64,000 bases of DNA from assembly GCF_949987535.1 (NCBI RefSeq), contig NC_080072.1:54008356-54072355 (forward strand), written 5' to 3'. This stretch comes from Balaenoptera acutorostrata (lineage: Eukaryota > Chordata > Mammalia > Artiodactyla > Balaenopteridae). Made by a program: the position numbers and the translations under genes. Below the pieces are notes generated by a model that worked only from the letters and a program-made list of their open reading frames with translations, searched no databases and was not told the origin of the DNA. Positions 1 to 12,000 of the stretch are shown here, in pieces (the first letter of the stretch is position 1; each line of letters begins with the position of its first letter).

Positions 1-3000
1 TCTCACAATAATAACAAAATAACCCGAAGTCCATAAACAAAAACAGCTTAGGAATAAGTTTAAAGCATTCTGAATGAATACAGTTAAGATCACTTATCAG
101 TGAGGTAATAGGACAACAGCTTTTCACAGTAACAAAATGTGGGAGGGCACCTAGGGAAAGAGGGAGGTAGAGAGAAAAAAGCATAAAACAAATTTATCCA
201 GGCAGAATTTGGATTTTTCAAGCATCACAAACATCAGTGGAAAACATCTAAGAGAAATACCAATAGCAGCAGTTTGTAGAACAATTTCTCCATTAAATTC
301 CAGCTAATATCTCTGTTGCATCAATTCCAGAAGCAACCTGCTTAAGAAATAGGAGGTCTATTCCCTATATAAAGATATTCCAAAGCATCCAACCTCTTAG
401 AACCTTCTGTCTGCTGAAGTTACAACATCCAAATAACAATAATTTATATTTAAAACAAACCTCTGAACTATCCTATAATGCTATACATTCTTCAAGATGA
501 ACAAAATTGTGTTCAAGTCTCACTTAATTTGCAGGTTAAATTAAGCAGGTCTTTATACAATGAATAAAGACTGCACTCATGCATCTACTATTCAACATAC
601 ACAAAAACTATCTTGTGAGCTAAATTCTTCTAGGTATGGAGTGAAACTGAAATGTTACTTTCAGTGCTCTTTATGACATCATCTTTGTTCCAACCTGAGA
701 TTAAAAAAAAAAAAAAGTATTGGAAGGAACCTTAAAAAGCCATTTAGTATACCCCTTTAATATTAAAATGTTTTATTTTATTAAAAAAAAATCCTTATTC
801 CCTCTTATTCTGTCCTTGATGGAGATGGAGAACAGTCTGTCATATTATCAAACTTCCTACTTTGAATTCTTCAATAAACGATTCAATTAATAACTCAAGA
901 GTTATTAAACTATCTCAACAGCTCTCTCCCCTCCAGAGTTAAATGATCTTAATCCTTTCAACTATTTCTCATGGATCTTATTTCCCAATCTATATTTCAT
1001 TCCTTTTTATTTCTGCTATATCCTCCCCTCCCCAGTTCCCATATGATCCTAAAATACAACATCCTAGCAGGAACTGAATCAGTAAGAGAGGTACTTTTCC
1101 TCACCTCCTCAAAGGCCTCCCTGGTCTCTCTTTAGTGGTCACTAATAAAGGAAAACAAAAGCATCACTATCTGCTCATCATAATAACAAGTAAACACACG
1201 TAAACAACTTGCCCACAGCCAGTTCACTCCCCACTTTTCGGGTGATAAGTTTGCTCTTCACACAAAGCATTTCCTGTGCCACCTTACTGACCTTTCTATT
1301 GTTATTTCTACTGTTTATTTCCAGTGCTTTGATCTTGCCCCATTAATTCTTTCCTTTTCCCCAAAGCTCTAGAAAATACCAGTTTTGATCTACACACTCA
1401 ATGAGAATGCATTCATTTCCATGATATTATTCATAAACAAAAAGATAAACAATGTAGATCCTAAGGCTGAGACCTACCGGCCAGTGCTTCTGTTTCTCTT
1501 GGTTGGCTGGGGCTACTGAATTTATTCTGTTAGGCAAGTGTACACCCACTATGTCAAGTTCTTGTTAAATATCATGCTTAGACAGACTTGAGAGCTTGGC
1601 TAGAATCAAATAATTCCCTCAATCTATACACTTCAGGAACATTTGTAAAATTTCGTTAATTTTAACTTTGGATTTTTAAATTTTTGAGATAAGAATCCAA
1701 GCCTTAATGACTTTTCACCTTGATTAAGATGACTCAAGTGTTGCATTATATTAAAGCACTCAAAACTGTTCTATTTATAATAGAATGACAGTATGACACA
1801 ACTTTAGTGATTATGAATGAGCTATTGTATCATTTTAGCTCAACTTTGTTCTTCAGTCACTGAAACACAGATACTAAAACCCAATATACATATTTTTCAT
1901 ATATATATATGTAGCATTGTTCATACCACTTTGTAGAATATAGGCCATTTCCTAAATTACAATCTACATTCCCAAAAACAAATAAAGCAAAAAATTCTAC
2001 ACATTTCTTCTTTAGTGCAAAGCCTTTGGAAACAAACTCATTCAGAAATAGTGCTCTACATTTAGCTCTATTATCTACAGTCACACAAGACTCAGCTACA
2101 AGAAAGTAAGGAAGGAACAAATTAACAATAGTGGCAATACAAAATTTGAAAATCACATCTGGATTATCTGGATTCAACCAAATGTTAGCTGATAGCTGCA
2201 ATAAACCAAACCATGATTTAATAAATATTCTAGTCAGTTCAAATTTTATATTATTATTATTATTTAGGAAATAAATTCTCTCATACTAGTTATCGCCCAT
2301 AGGCAATTTGTTTAGTATAATTACGTACATCCAAGGCCTCATTATTGTTACCTCTTAACTATACCACATGTACTAAGTACTCTGTGAGCTATATAGGACA
2401 GGATACACTTTAAGAAGATTAAACAACACTTCTCTATTAACTCGTTTTTAGAAGATGCAGAATCAACTAAAAGTGACCTTCCAAAAAATTTTTTTTTCCA
2501 CACTAAAAAAGATAAATAGTACTCCTGTGATCAGAAATTCTACAGAAGTCAGCAAGATGTTAGGATAAACTGGATTTTAGTTTTAAAACATGTAGTTTTA
2601 GCGTTTCATAAGATCTAAAATCTGGATGTTTTATTTCTTAGTAAAATGAGCATTACTTCATGTGATAAGGAAATAAATATACTTGTAAAATGTAATTTAA
2701 AGGTTAGGCTTTTAAATAAATTCACAGCTCCTTTCTTAGTTTGGATATTTTTCTTTACTTAGAGGTTGTGATAACTGACACAATTCTAACATGAAGATCC
2801 TTAACTACAGTTACACTGAGCCTGCTTTTATTGAGATTTTTACTTACATTCCTAACACTTTTAAATCAACAAACCTATTTGATATAGAGGGGAAGCACCT
2901 ATATAGTTTGGAAGATTTTCTTTAACTGTCTACAAATTAACTGATTAAATTTTATTCAATGCAAGAACACTATTTCAATTCAAACCATGCCCTGAGAAGG

Positions 3001-3694
3001 CACTGAGAAATTGACAAGAACCAAGCCACTAGGAGTGTTGCCACTACTGTTTTATGTTCGGTAAATGTCAGAATTTTAAATAAATACAATAAATTTACAC
3101 TGCACCAAGAGCACCTGAAACAAAGGTGCTGAAACCACATATTGTAACATCTGTTCTAAGCTAGAAATGCTAAATACCTCATTTCAAATACTCTAATTTG
3201 TAAGTTAATACCTGTGATATAACAATGACACTTTTCCACAGTATACTGGGAACAGTGCCATTTTCTTGCCAATTTTATGGATTAATTTCCTTAACTAACT
3301 CTACAATTATATAGCATTTATCTGCCTTAAAAAAAAAACCATGCTATACACAATTACAAGAATATGGAACTAAGCTTAATCACACTTTAATAAGAAAACT
3401 CACATTTGTATTGTTTTGTTTCTGTTGAAGGAAGAACGACGTGTTACCATAATACTTTTAATGTAATGACTTTTGTTCAAGATTATGAAAAAATTTGAAT
3501 CATTTCTCTCCAGACTATTTCATTTCAAATGTATACAGTTTGTTTAGTCAGCCAACCAAAAACAAAGAAAATAAAAGGAAAAAGATACTCGGCCAGATGA
3601 GACAGAGAGAGAATGCTAACTCGAGTTCAATGCATGGAATTCTTGGTTGTTCTGTTCCATGGGCCAGTGCAAAGCAATGATGTACTGGTGAACA
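1..3694 (-). other. PGM2L1: PGM2L1 3' untranslated region and possible downstream flank
   Basis: This AT-rich stretch follows the PGM2L1 stop codon on the minus strand. I recognise no SINE, LINE or LTR in it, unlike the introns, where elements occur every 1-3 kb. Several minus-strand AATAAA signals (TTTATT on the plus strand) occur, for example near 772, 1005, 1312, 2630, 2826 and 2949, so the true cleavage site cannot be chosen by eye. Human PGM2L1 is known to have a 3' UTR of several kilobases, so most or all of this is probably transcribed and it may run past base 1. Short open frames here have no coding character. Confidence 0.7.
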
Positions 3695-3797
3695 CTACAC
3701 AGAACGCCAGGTCAGTCCATTTTTACTGGGCTCAAGAAAATTCTCAATCAAAGCTTCAATGAGTTTCTTCAATTCCTCTTCTAGTAAGGCAGTGTCA
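3695..3797 (-). CDS. PGM2L1: PGM2L1 exon 14 (coding part, C-terminus and stop)
   Basis: Encodes residues 590-622, starting [20 protein letters not shown] and ending in WRSV followed by TAG (plus-strand CTA at 3695-3697). The acceptor reads TTTTCCCTCAG on the minus strand. The first base completes Ser589, split with exon 13. This C-terminal helix lies in phosphate-binding domain 4. The 3' UTR continues to lower coordinates without a break. Confidence 0.95.
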
Positions 3798-4564
3798 CTG
3801 AGGGAAAAGGTTAAGAGTTTTGAAGTTCTTTATTTTCATAGCCTTAAAATTTGTTTCAGTTGTTATTACTTTTTAAGAGGGCATATACCTGATGGGATGA
3901 TTAAGCAACTGGTAAACGAAAGAGAAATTCCCTCAGTTTAAACAAAACAAAACAAAACAAGACCAAAGGTGGTAAGAGGGGAATCACACACACGGAAAAC
4001 ACCATTATCACAAACTGAAATTGAACTGCATTAAAAGGAGTTCCTTGGTACATGAAACATGGATGAGTTATAGTATATCTAAAGATTTGTCCTGAATCAG
4101 ATAATTTAATGGCTTAGAACACCAATATCAGGTATTAAGATAAAATGGCTTCCTGAAATACTTTGAAGAATACCCTGTACAGATTATTATGGGATGATAC
4201 AGCGTATCTTTCAGGTAGTAGAGAAAGAGATGTGACTAAAAAAATGAGATGCTTAGGGCTTCCCTGGTGGCGCAGTGGTTGAGAATCTGTCTGCCAATGC
4301 AGGGGACACGGGTTCGTGCCCTGGTCTGGGAAGATCCCACATGCCACGGAGCAACTGGGCCCGTGATCCGCAATTACTGAGCCTGCGCGTCTGGAGCCTG
4401 TGCTCCACAACAAGAGAGGCCGCGATAGTGAGAGGCCCGCGCACCGCGATGAAGAGTGGCCCCCGCTCGCCGCAACTAGAGAAAGCCCTCGCACAGAAAT
4501 GAAGACCCAACACAGCCATAAATAAATAAAAATAAATAAATAAATTTATAAAAAAAAAAAAAAA

Positions 4565-4596
<32 letters not shown>

Positions 4597-7500
4597 GATG
4601 CTTAAAAAATAGCAAGTATTCCCGTCAAAGTTATCACCTGGAGAGGTGCCACTGCTCAAAATATTTCTAGGAATGCCTCTTTAAAACTGCCTTCACAGTC
4701 ATTTTACAAGCTACACAACAAATCAATTTTTATTACTTTAATAATCAACCTTCATTCTTAGCCAAAGATAGCATTATTCAATATGTTTTACTTCACACTC
4801 TGCTCTGAATGACTTCAGGAGGTCATTTTTTTCCCCCAAAGGAAATAAAATCTGCTCCTCAAAGCAAAGATTAGGGAAACAGTAAATAATGTAACTTGGG
4901 CTCTGAAGCCAATTCCAAAAAAAATCTCCTTCCCAAATTATATATTGATCAATGACAACCTTATAGGAGATATTACTTATGAAAGTTTAAAAAGTTTAAA
5001 TACCCTCTGAATATATTATTAAAGTCAAGTTAATTTAGTCACAATTCATACTCCTAAAAGGATATTAATTGGCCAGATTAAGTCAAATCATGTTACATGT
5101 AGAAAATGAGAATTTGACAATAAACAAACTACCTGTTGATCAATTCTTTATGTTCATCATTTAATAGTTAAAGCTCAGAGAGCCTTCCCAAGAATATAAA
5201 TTCACTAAAAAATTAAAATTCAGTTCCCAAATAATGCAGCCTCTTTGGAAAACAGTCTGGCAGTTCCTCAAAAAGCTAAACATAGAACTACCATATGACC
5301 CAGCAATTCTACTCCTTATATATATATGATATATACCCAAGTGAAATGAAAATATACATCCACACAAAAACTTGAACACAAACATTTAGAGCACCATTAT
5401 TCATAATAGCCAAAATGTGGAAATAACCCAAATGTCCATCCTCTGATAAACGGATAAAAAAATATGGTATATCCATACAGTGGAATATCATTGAGCCATG
5501 ATAACAAATTTTTTAAAAAAGGAATAAAGTACTGATTCATGCTAACATGGATGAACCTTGAAAACATTATGCTAAGTAAAGATGCCAGTCACTAAGGACC
5601 ACATACTGTATGATTCTATTTACATGAAATGTCCAGAAGAAGCACATCTATAATGACAAATAGTAGATCGGTGGTTGCCTAGGGCTGGGAAGGAGGGGAG
5701 TGGAGAGTGACTGTGAATGGGTATGCGGCTTCTTTCTGAGGTGATGAAAATGTTCTAAACTTGATTAGAATGATGTTTCCACAACTCTGAATATACTAAA
5801 AAACATTGTTGTATACTTTAAATGGCTGAATGTAAATTACACCTCAATAAAGCTTTTATCTATATATATATATATAATATTTAAAAAGTCAATTCTCACC
5901 TCTGGTCAGGTGACGCACACATCTCTGCATAATACTTTATCTTTGGTTCTGTCCCACTTGTCCGAAGAGTAGCAACACAGCCATTTTGAAAAGTAAATGT
6001 AATCATTTGGCTGTTTTTACTCACAGGCAGCACCTATGCACAAATGCAACAACAGCTCAATTACACTTGGTACCTTTCTTGTTTTCAAGAGTTGTAAAAT
6101 ACATTCCACTTATATGAGGTGTGTAAAGTAGCAAAATTCATAGAAAGAGAAAGTAGGAGGGTGGTTGCCAAGGGCTAGCAGGAGGGGGAAATGGAGACTT
6201 GTTTAATGGGTATAGAGTTTCAGTTTAGCAAGATGAAAAAGTTGTGGAGATCTGTTGCACAACAATGTGAAAATGGTTAACACTACTGAACTGTACTCTT
6301 AAAAATGGTTAAGATGGTAAATTTTATGGTTTTTTTAACTGCAATTAAAAATTTAAAAATATTTTTAAAAGAATTGTAAAATACAAAAGATTACATGCAT
6401 AATCATTCATAGCTGTACCATTTACTAAACATTTATAATTGTACAGGCACTGGATTATATACCTTACACACATGATCTCCAGGCCTCAACAATAATCCTG
6501 CAAAGTAAATATCACTGCCAATTTACAGACAAGGCTCAAAGAGAATAAACGACCTGTTCAAGGTAATCAGCTAAGTGGCAGAGCAAGAAGTTGAAGCCAG
6601 GTCTATCTGTACCAAAGTCCAAACTGCCTCTACGTTTGCAAAGTGCTTTAGAATTTCAAAGCACTTTCACAGATAGTTTATCAGTAGTCTCCAAAGCAGA
6701 GTACACATATCCTAGAGGACAGGCAAAATAACCCACTGGGGTGCAAAATACATATGTATTTTTTTTTACCTAAAAGTTAAAACATGAAATGAAGCTTTAC
6801 TGACATTAAATATATGGATTAACCCTGGTACTCTTCCTGTATCACAAATCAGTCTGTGAAGGTATCTTGAGGGACCCATGGGGGTTGTACTAGGGCAGAA
6901 GGGTTGACAGTGGTGCCTTCCCTCAGGCGTAGCGAGCCTGGTCCTCTCCATGAGATCCCTCTCTCAGTCAGTGGTACTACTAGTTGCTTAAGACAGAGAC
7001 CTTGCTTCCCTCTTTTCCCCTCACAGGCCATCAACTAGCAAGTCCTGTCAATTCTATCCTTTATTTAACTCAATTTTGTCTGGCTCTCTCCATCACTACT
7101 GCTACCATATTACGTTCAGGCTCCCATCATCTCTCATCTGGATTACTGAAACAGCGTACTAACTGATCTCCCTGCCTGGAAGTCTGCCCCTCTCTAACCC
7201 ACTCACCGCACAGGCCATTCTTCTTTGCACTCCACACTACAGCTGTAGAGAACTCCTTGTGGTTCTCTGAAAGAAAACATGCCTTCTCACCTCCAGACAT
7301 AGCACTTGCTGCTCCCTTTGCCTGAAACATCCTCTGTTCCTCCCACATCTGGATAACTCCTACCCAGACTCTAGAATTCAGCTCACAGAAGTCCTCTGCA
7401 AAGCCTTCTGTAAGCCCCTCAAATCTGAGTAAGGGTCTTTCCTATGCTCTTCCATGGCACCCTTATGTACCCCCAGTAGCCCTTATCATTTTGTAAAGTA

Positions 7501-7628
7501 ACCACTGTTTGCTTGACCATTTCCCCCCTAGACTCCTGAGTGTAGAAACAGTGCCTTTGTCATTACTGTATTGCCAGTGTGCCTGTGCCTGTAGCACAGA
7601 AGGGTTTTTATACAATTTTTATTTTATT

Positions 7629-7663
<35 letters not shown>

Positions 7664-9039
7664 TGGCTGTGTTGGGTCTTCGTTTCTGTGCGAGGGTTTT
7701 CTCTAGTTGCGGCAAGTGGAGGCCACTCTTCATCGCGGTGCGCGGGCCTTTCATTATTGCGGCCTCTTTTATTGCGGAGCACAGGCTCCAGACGCGCAGG
7801 CTCAGTAATTGTGGCTCACGGGCCCAGTTGCTCCGCGGCATGTGGGATCTTCCCAGACCAGGGCTCGAACCCGTGTCCCCTGCATTGGCAGGCAGATTCT
7901 CAACCACTGCGCCACCAGGGAAGCCCAGAAGGGTTTTAATAAATGCCTGTTGAACACACAGTTAATGCCAATCTGAAGTTGGAGAAGAAAGAACTCAGGA
8001 AGTCTTTGACAGTCACTGTGTGTGACCTTAGGGGATTAACAAATATCTGCACTATGAGTCTTACAAAACTGTTGTAAGCATCAGTGGAGAATAGATAGGA
8101 AAGCACTTTGAATAACAAATATCATAAACTTTAAAGGGATTCAAGAGGAAAAAAGCATCACACCAAGAACTATTCTAACCACAGCAACATTAGAGAAATA
8201 AAAAGAAGCAAAAAATTTGGTTCTTTTCAATTAGTTTACAAAGACGGAAAAAGAGATACACACATATGTGCACACAGAATAACAACTGAGAACCAATTTT
8301 TGTTGACTGGATGAAAATACACAAAGGGAATATGGGTAGTATTCTACATAAAAGGCTTGCAGATTTCCCAAAATATATTATGTGCCTAGAAGCTTGAGAC
8401 AACATCAGAAATTATAAATAGAAATTTAGGCTAATAATTGTAATCATAACAATAACAAAATAAATATAATCAGCAATCTATAGGGCTTTTAAATATTAGT
8501 TGAGCACCCACTATGTAGGCAGGAGCTTTGACAGGCATAAAGCTATGTTAGAAATGGATCTGCCATGAACAAGACAATGATAACATAAGATAGAAAGTGA
8601 TAAATGACAAGAGGAAGGCACAATATATAATGAAACCTCAGGAGGACAATATCGGATTATGGGACCTGGAGGGTATGTGGAGGAGGTGACATTTGCATGA
8701 AGTCTTAAAATGGCTAAAGTGTGGATCTGCAGCAGTAGGAAGAAAAGGTAGACTGAGGAAAAAGCCTGAGCAAAAATAGAAAAAAATTTTTTAATGTATA
8801 TATGTAAGAAACTATAAGTTATTCCATTTGGCTGGAGGTATAGGGAATAAAGTTGAAAAGGGAAGTTAAAACTAGAAAGATGAATAGCTTTGAAATTATA
8901 AGTATTTATTTATTTATTTATTTTTAGGTGCTAAGATGATTAGGTAAAACATTAAATTTTTTTAAAATTTTAATTTTATTGTAAAAATTTTTATTGAAAT
9001 ATAGTTGATCTACAATGTGTGTTAGTTTCAGGTGTACAG

Positions 9040-9097
<58 letters not shown>

Positions 9098-12000
9098 TTT
9101 TTTAGATTCTTTTCCATTATAAGTTATTACAAGACACTGAGTGTAGTTCCCTGTGCTATACAGTAGGTCCTTTTTGGTTATCTATTTTATATATAGTAGT
9201 GTGTATATATATATATATATTTTTAATAAATTTATTTATTTTATTTATTTACTTTTGGCTGCCTTGGGTCTTTGCTGCTGCACGCAGCCCTTCTCTAGTT
9301 GCGGCGAGCGGGGGCTACTCTTCGTTGTGGTGCGTGGGCTTCTCATTGTGGTGGCTTCTCTTGTTGCAGAGCACGGGCTCTAGGCTCGCAGGCTTCAGTA
9401 GTTGCGGCATGAGGGCTCAGTAGTTGTGGCTCGCAGGCTCTAAAGCGCAGGCTCAGTAGTTGTGGCGCAAGGGCTTAGTTGTTCCACGGCATGTGGGATC
9501 TTCCCAGACCAGGGCTCGAACCCGTGTCCCCTGCACTGGCAGGCGGATTCTTAACCACTGCGCCACCAGGGTAGCCCCTAGTAGTGTGTATATTTTAATT
9601 CCAAACTCCTAATTAATCCCTCCCCTGCTTCCCCTTTCGTAACCAAAAGTTTGTTTTCTATGTCTGTGAGTCTGTTTCTGCTTTGTAATATGCTCATTTG
9701 CATAATTTTTTTAGATTCCACATATAAGTGATATCATATGATAAAATTATGGGCTTTTAGACTTTATTTTCAACATTATTTAGCATCATCACACCTTTCT
9801 CCTCCCTCCCTTTCTCTTTCTGTCTCTCTCATTCTCCTTCCCGCTCCCCACCCACAAGGGTAGCATATACTTGGGGCAGTGATGAGGACAGGATGGGAAT
9901 CAGAGCCAGTTGGTGAACTTACAACTGCTCTGGAGAAAAACAATGGACCCTAGTTTCAAGAAACTCACAGGCTTGACCTTCAACTATTTTACTGTAGTAT
10001 GAATTATTACAAATTGTTGAAACTTTAAAAAAATAGGTACTTACTGATTTCTTATTAGGCTGGCTGCTATCATATCCAGTGGTAACATCTCGTATATGCA
10101 ATATAGCAAATGTTCCACAAAACTTTGGGTATTCTTTTGGAGAATCAAAATTGCGAAGCCTTTCAAATATACTTTTGATGGTAGTTGGATCATAACACAA
10201 GAAATACGAAGTTTTTGAAATATGATAACCATATCTGCACAGAGATTTAAAGTGTTAAAATCAGATTTCAACTCACTCTTTAGAAAAGTATGTATTAAAG
10301 ATAAGCCTATTACAGTGTTATGTAGAAAGTGGCAGTCCTTAATGCAGACAATTTTAGTACTTTTTAAAAAGGAATGACTATTCCTCAAAAATAAATTTAG
10401 AAGGTTAAAAGTAGCACCAAAAAAATAAAAAAATTAGAACGCGAAATTCCTAATAGTAGAACTTACTTTTCATAAACGTTTATCAGTTGTTGTTTCAATG
10501 TTATATTCATGGTTTCCAGGTAAGATGCCATCTCAGCAACAACAACGGCTGCACTCACCCCATCCTTATCCAAAACTGAAGTTCCACACAGAAAACCTAA
10601 GAATTAAAAACATCTTTAAAAAGAAGGAAAATATAAGCCTATATATAATTTCAATAGTTTTACATTTCTTCAGAAGGACCAATGAATTTAAAAACCTAGT
10701 AGTAAATGAAACCCACCGATACTGAGGGTATTTAGGGGACCTTTAAGGTCTTTTTTTTTTTTTTTTCCTGATGAGAAATGTATCTACACATTTCGGAGCT
10801 CTCGGTGGTTTTTTTTTTAACTCAAAATGCAAAACCAGATGACAAAAACTCCTCTGTACAGAATTAACTATATTTTAAAAAATGCTCTCATTCAAATTTC
10901 AAATATTTTAATATTTACTACATACCAATAGACTCTTCAAATGCAAAAAGAACTTCTTTCCTATTTTCCAGGAGGTCTTTTATCCTACTTCCAATCCATT
11001 TAAAACCTGGTAACGTTTCCTGAAATGCAGAGGAGGCCATTCTAGTTAAGTGACTCTCTCATAAAAATACATATTAGAGAAAAGCCTGTCGCTAAATGCA
11101 CATAACACTTCCATAATGATCTTCTGTTATGGTTTTCACCACAAAGATTTATACAGTGGTAAACATATAGTCATAAAGGGCATGGATACACACACTGTCG
11201 TGACTGATGACCTACCATTTTATGGCGCACAGAAATAGGTGATGTAATCCACCAAATATAATCCAATAAGTGGTGATGCATATAGTCACAAAGTAACATA
11301 AATACACACATATATTATGATCATCTGCTATTTATCAAGCACTGTAACAGCTGCTTTACATTATTATCTTTTTTAATGCTCACAGAAACTCTGTTGCTGA
11401 AACAGAGGCTCAGAGGTTCAGTAAATTTGTCCAAGATTACACTGCATATAAGAGACGGAGCCAGGATTCAATTATACTGCTTCTTAGAAACTGTCCTTTA
11501 AGCTGTATTATAAACACTAATATAAAAGTGCCTATGAAGGTTTTAATTTAGTCCATCTGCGTAATCAAAGGCATTAAAACTTTTTAATGATGCACTTTTA
11601 ACATCACAACATACACTAGAACCAAGTGTACTTTTACCATAACAGCATGGTCCAAATAAAACCATCAAGAGGGGCTTCCCTGGTGGCGCAGTGGTTGAGA
11701 ATCTGCCTGCCGATGCAGGGGACATGGGTTCGAGCCCTGGTCTGGGAAGATCCCACATGCCGCGGAGCAACTGGGCCCGTGAGCCACAACTACTGAGCCT
11801 GCGCATCTGGAGCCTGTGCTCCGCAACAAGAGAGGCCGCGATAGTGAGAGGCCCGCGCACCGCGATGAAGAGTGGCCCCCGCTTGCTGCAACTGGAGAAA
11901 GCCCTCACACAGAAAGGAAGACCCAACACAGCCAAAAATAAATAAATAAATAAATAATAATTTAAAAAAAAAAACCATCAAGAAAGTGACTAAGTCCTTC

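Larger units (their letters stand above)
3798..5899 (-). other. PGM2L1: PGM2L1 intron 13
   Basis: GT-AG intron of 2.1 kb. It holds a CHR-2-like SINE (4256-4590) and an old L1 fragment (about 5216-5870). A small AAAAC run lies at 3942-3962. The stretches 3963-4240 and 4605-5215 show nothing recognisable. Confidence 0.85.
8965..9745 (-). repeat. L1 3' end, antisense, split by a SINE
   Basis: The reverse complement of a ruminant/cetacean-type L1 3' UTR: 'tagttgatctacaatgtgtg', 'gtgctatacagtaggtcc', 'tctatgtctgtgagtctg', 'ccacatataagtgatatcat'. A SINE (9209-9578) interrupts it and a pure TA run (9041-9094) has grown inside it. The fragments at 14169-14385 and 49106-50093 belong to the same kind of L1. 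Confidence 0.85.
6034..10044 (-). other. PGM2L1: PGM2L1 intron 12
   Basis: A 4.0 kb intron made largely of repeats: an L1 3' end (6100-6365), a MIR-like piece (6420-6625), an L2 (7040-7960) holding a SINE, an antisense L2 (8495-8810), and an antisense L1 end (8965-9745) holding a SINE and a TA microsatellite. The stretches 6640-7040, 7961-8490 and 9746-10044 show nothing I can name, apart from a pyrimidine-rich run near 9790-9850. Confidence 0.85.

Noticed and set aside
1857..2201. A 114-codon minus-strand frame in the 3' UTR
   Set aside because: It has no recognisable domain, sits beyond the PGM2L1 stop, and its composition is that of AT-rich UTR.
7579..7953. Open frames of 60-130 codons repeated through the window with text like [10 protein letters not shown] or FARAFSSCG
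   Set aside because: They are chance frames through CHR SINEs (also at 4253-4519, 11543-11945, 19085-19417, 34767-35040). The same frames recur wherever a SINE lies, and none starts with a proper gene context.
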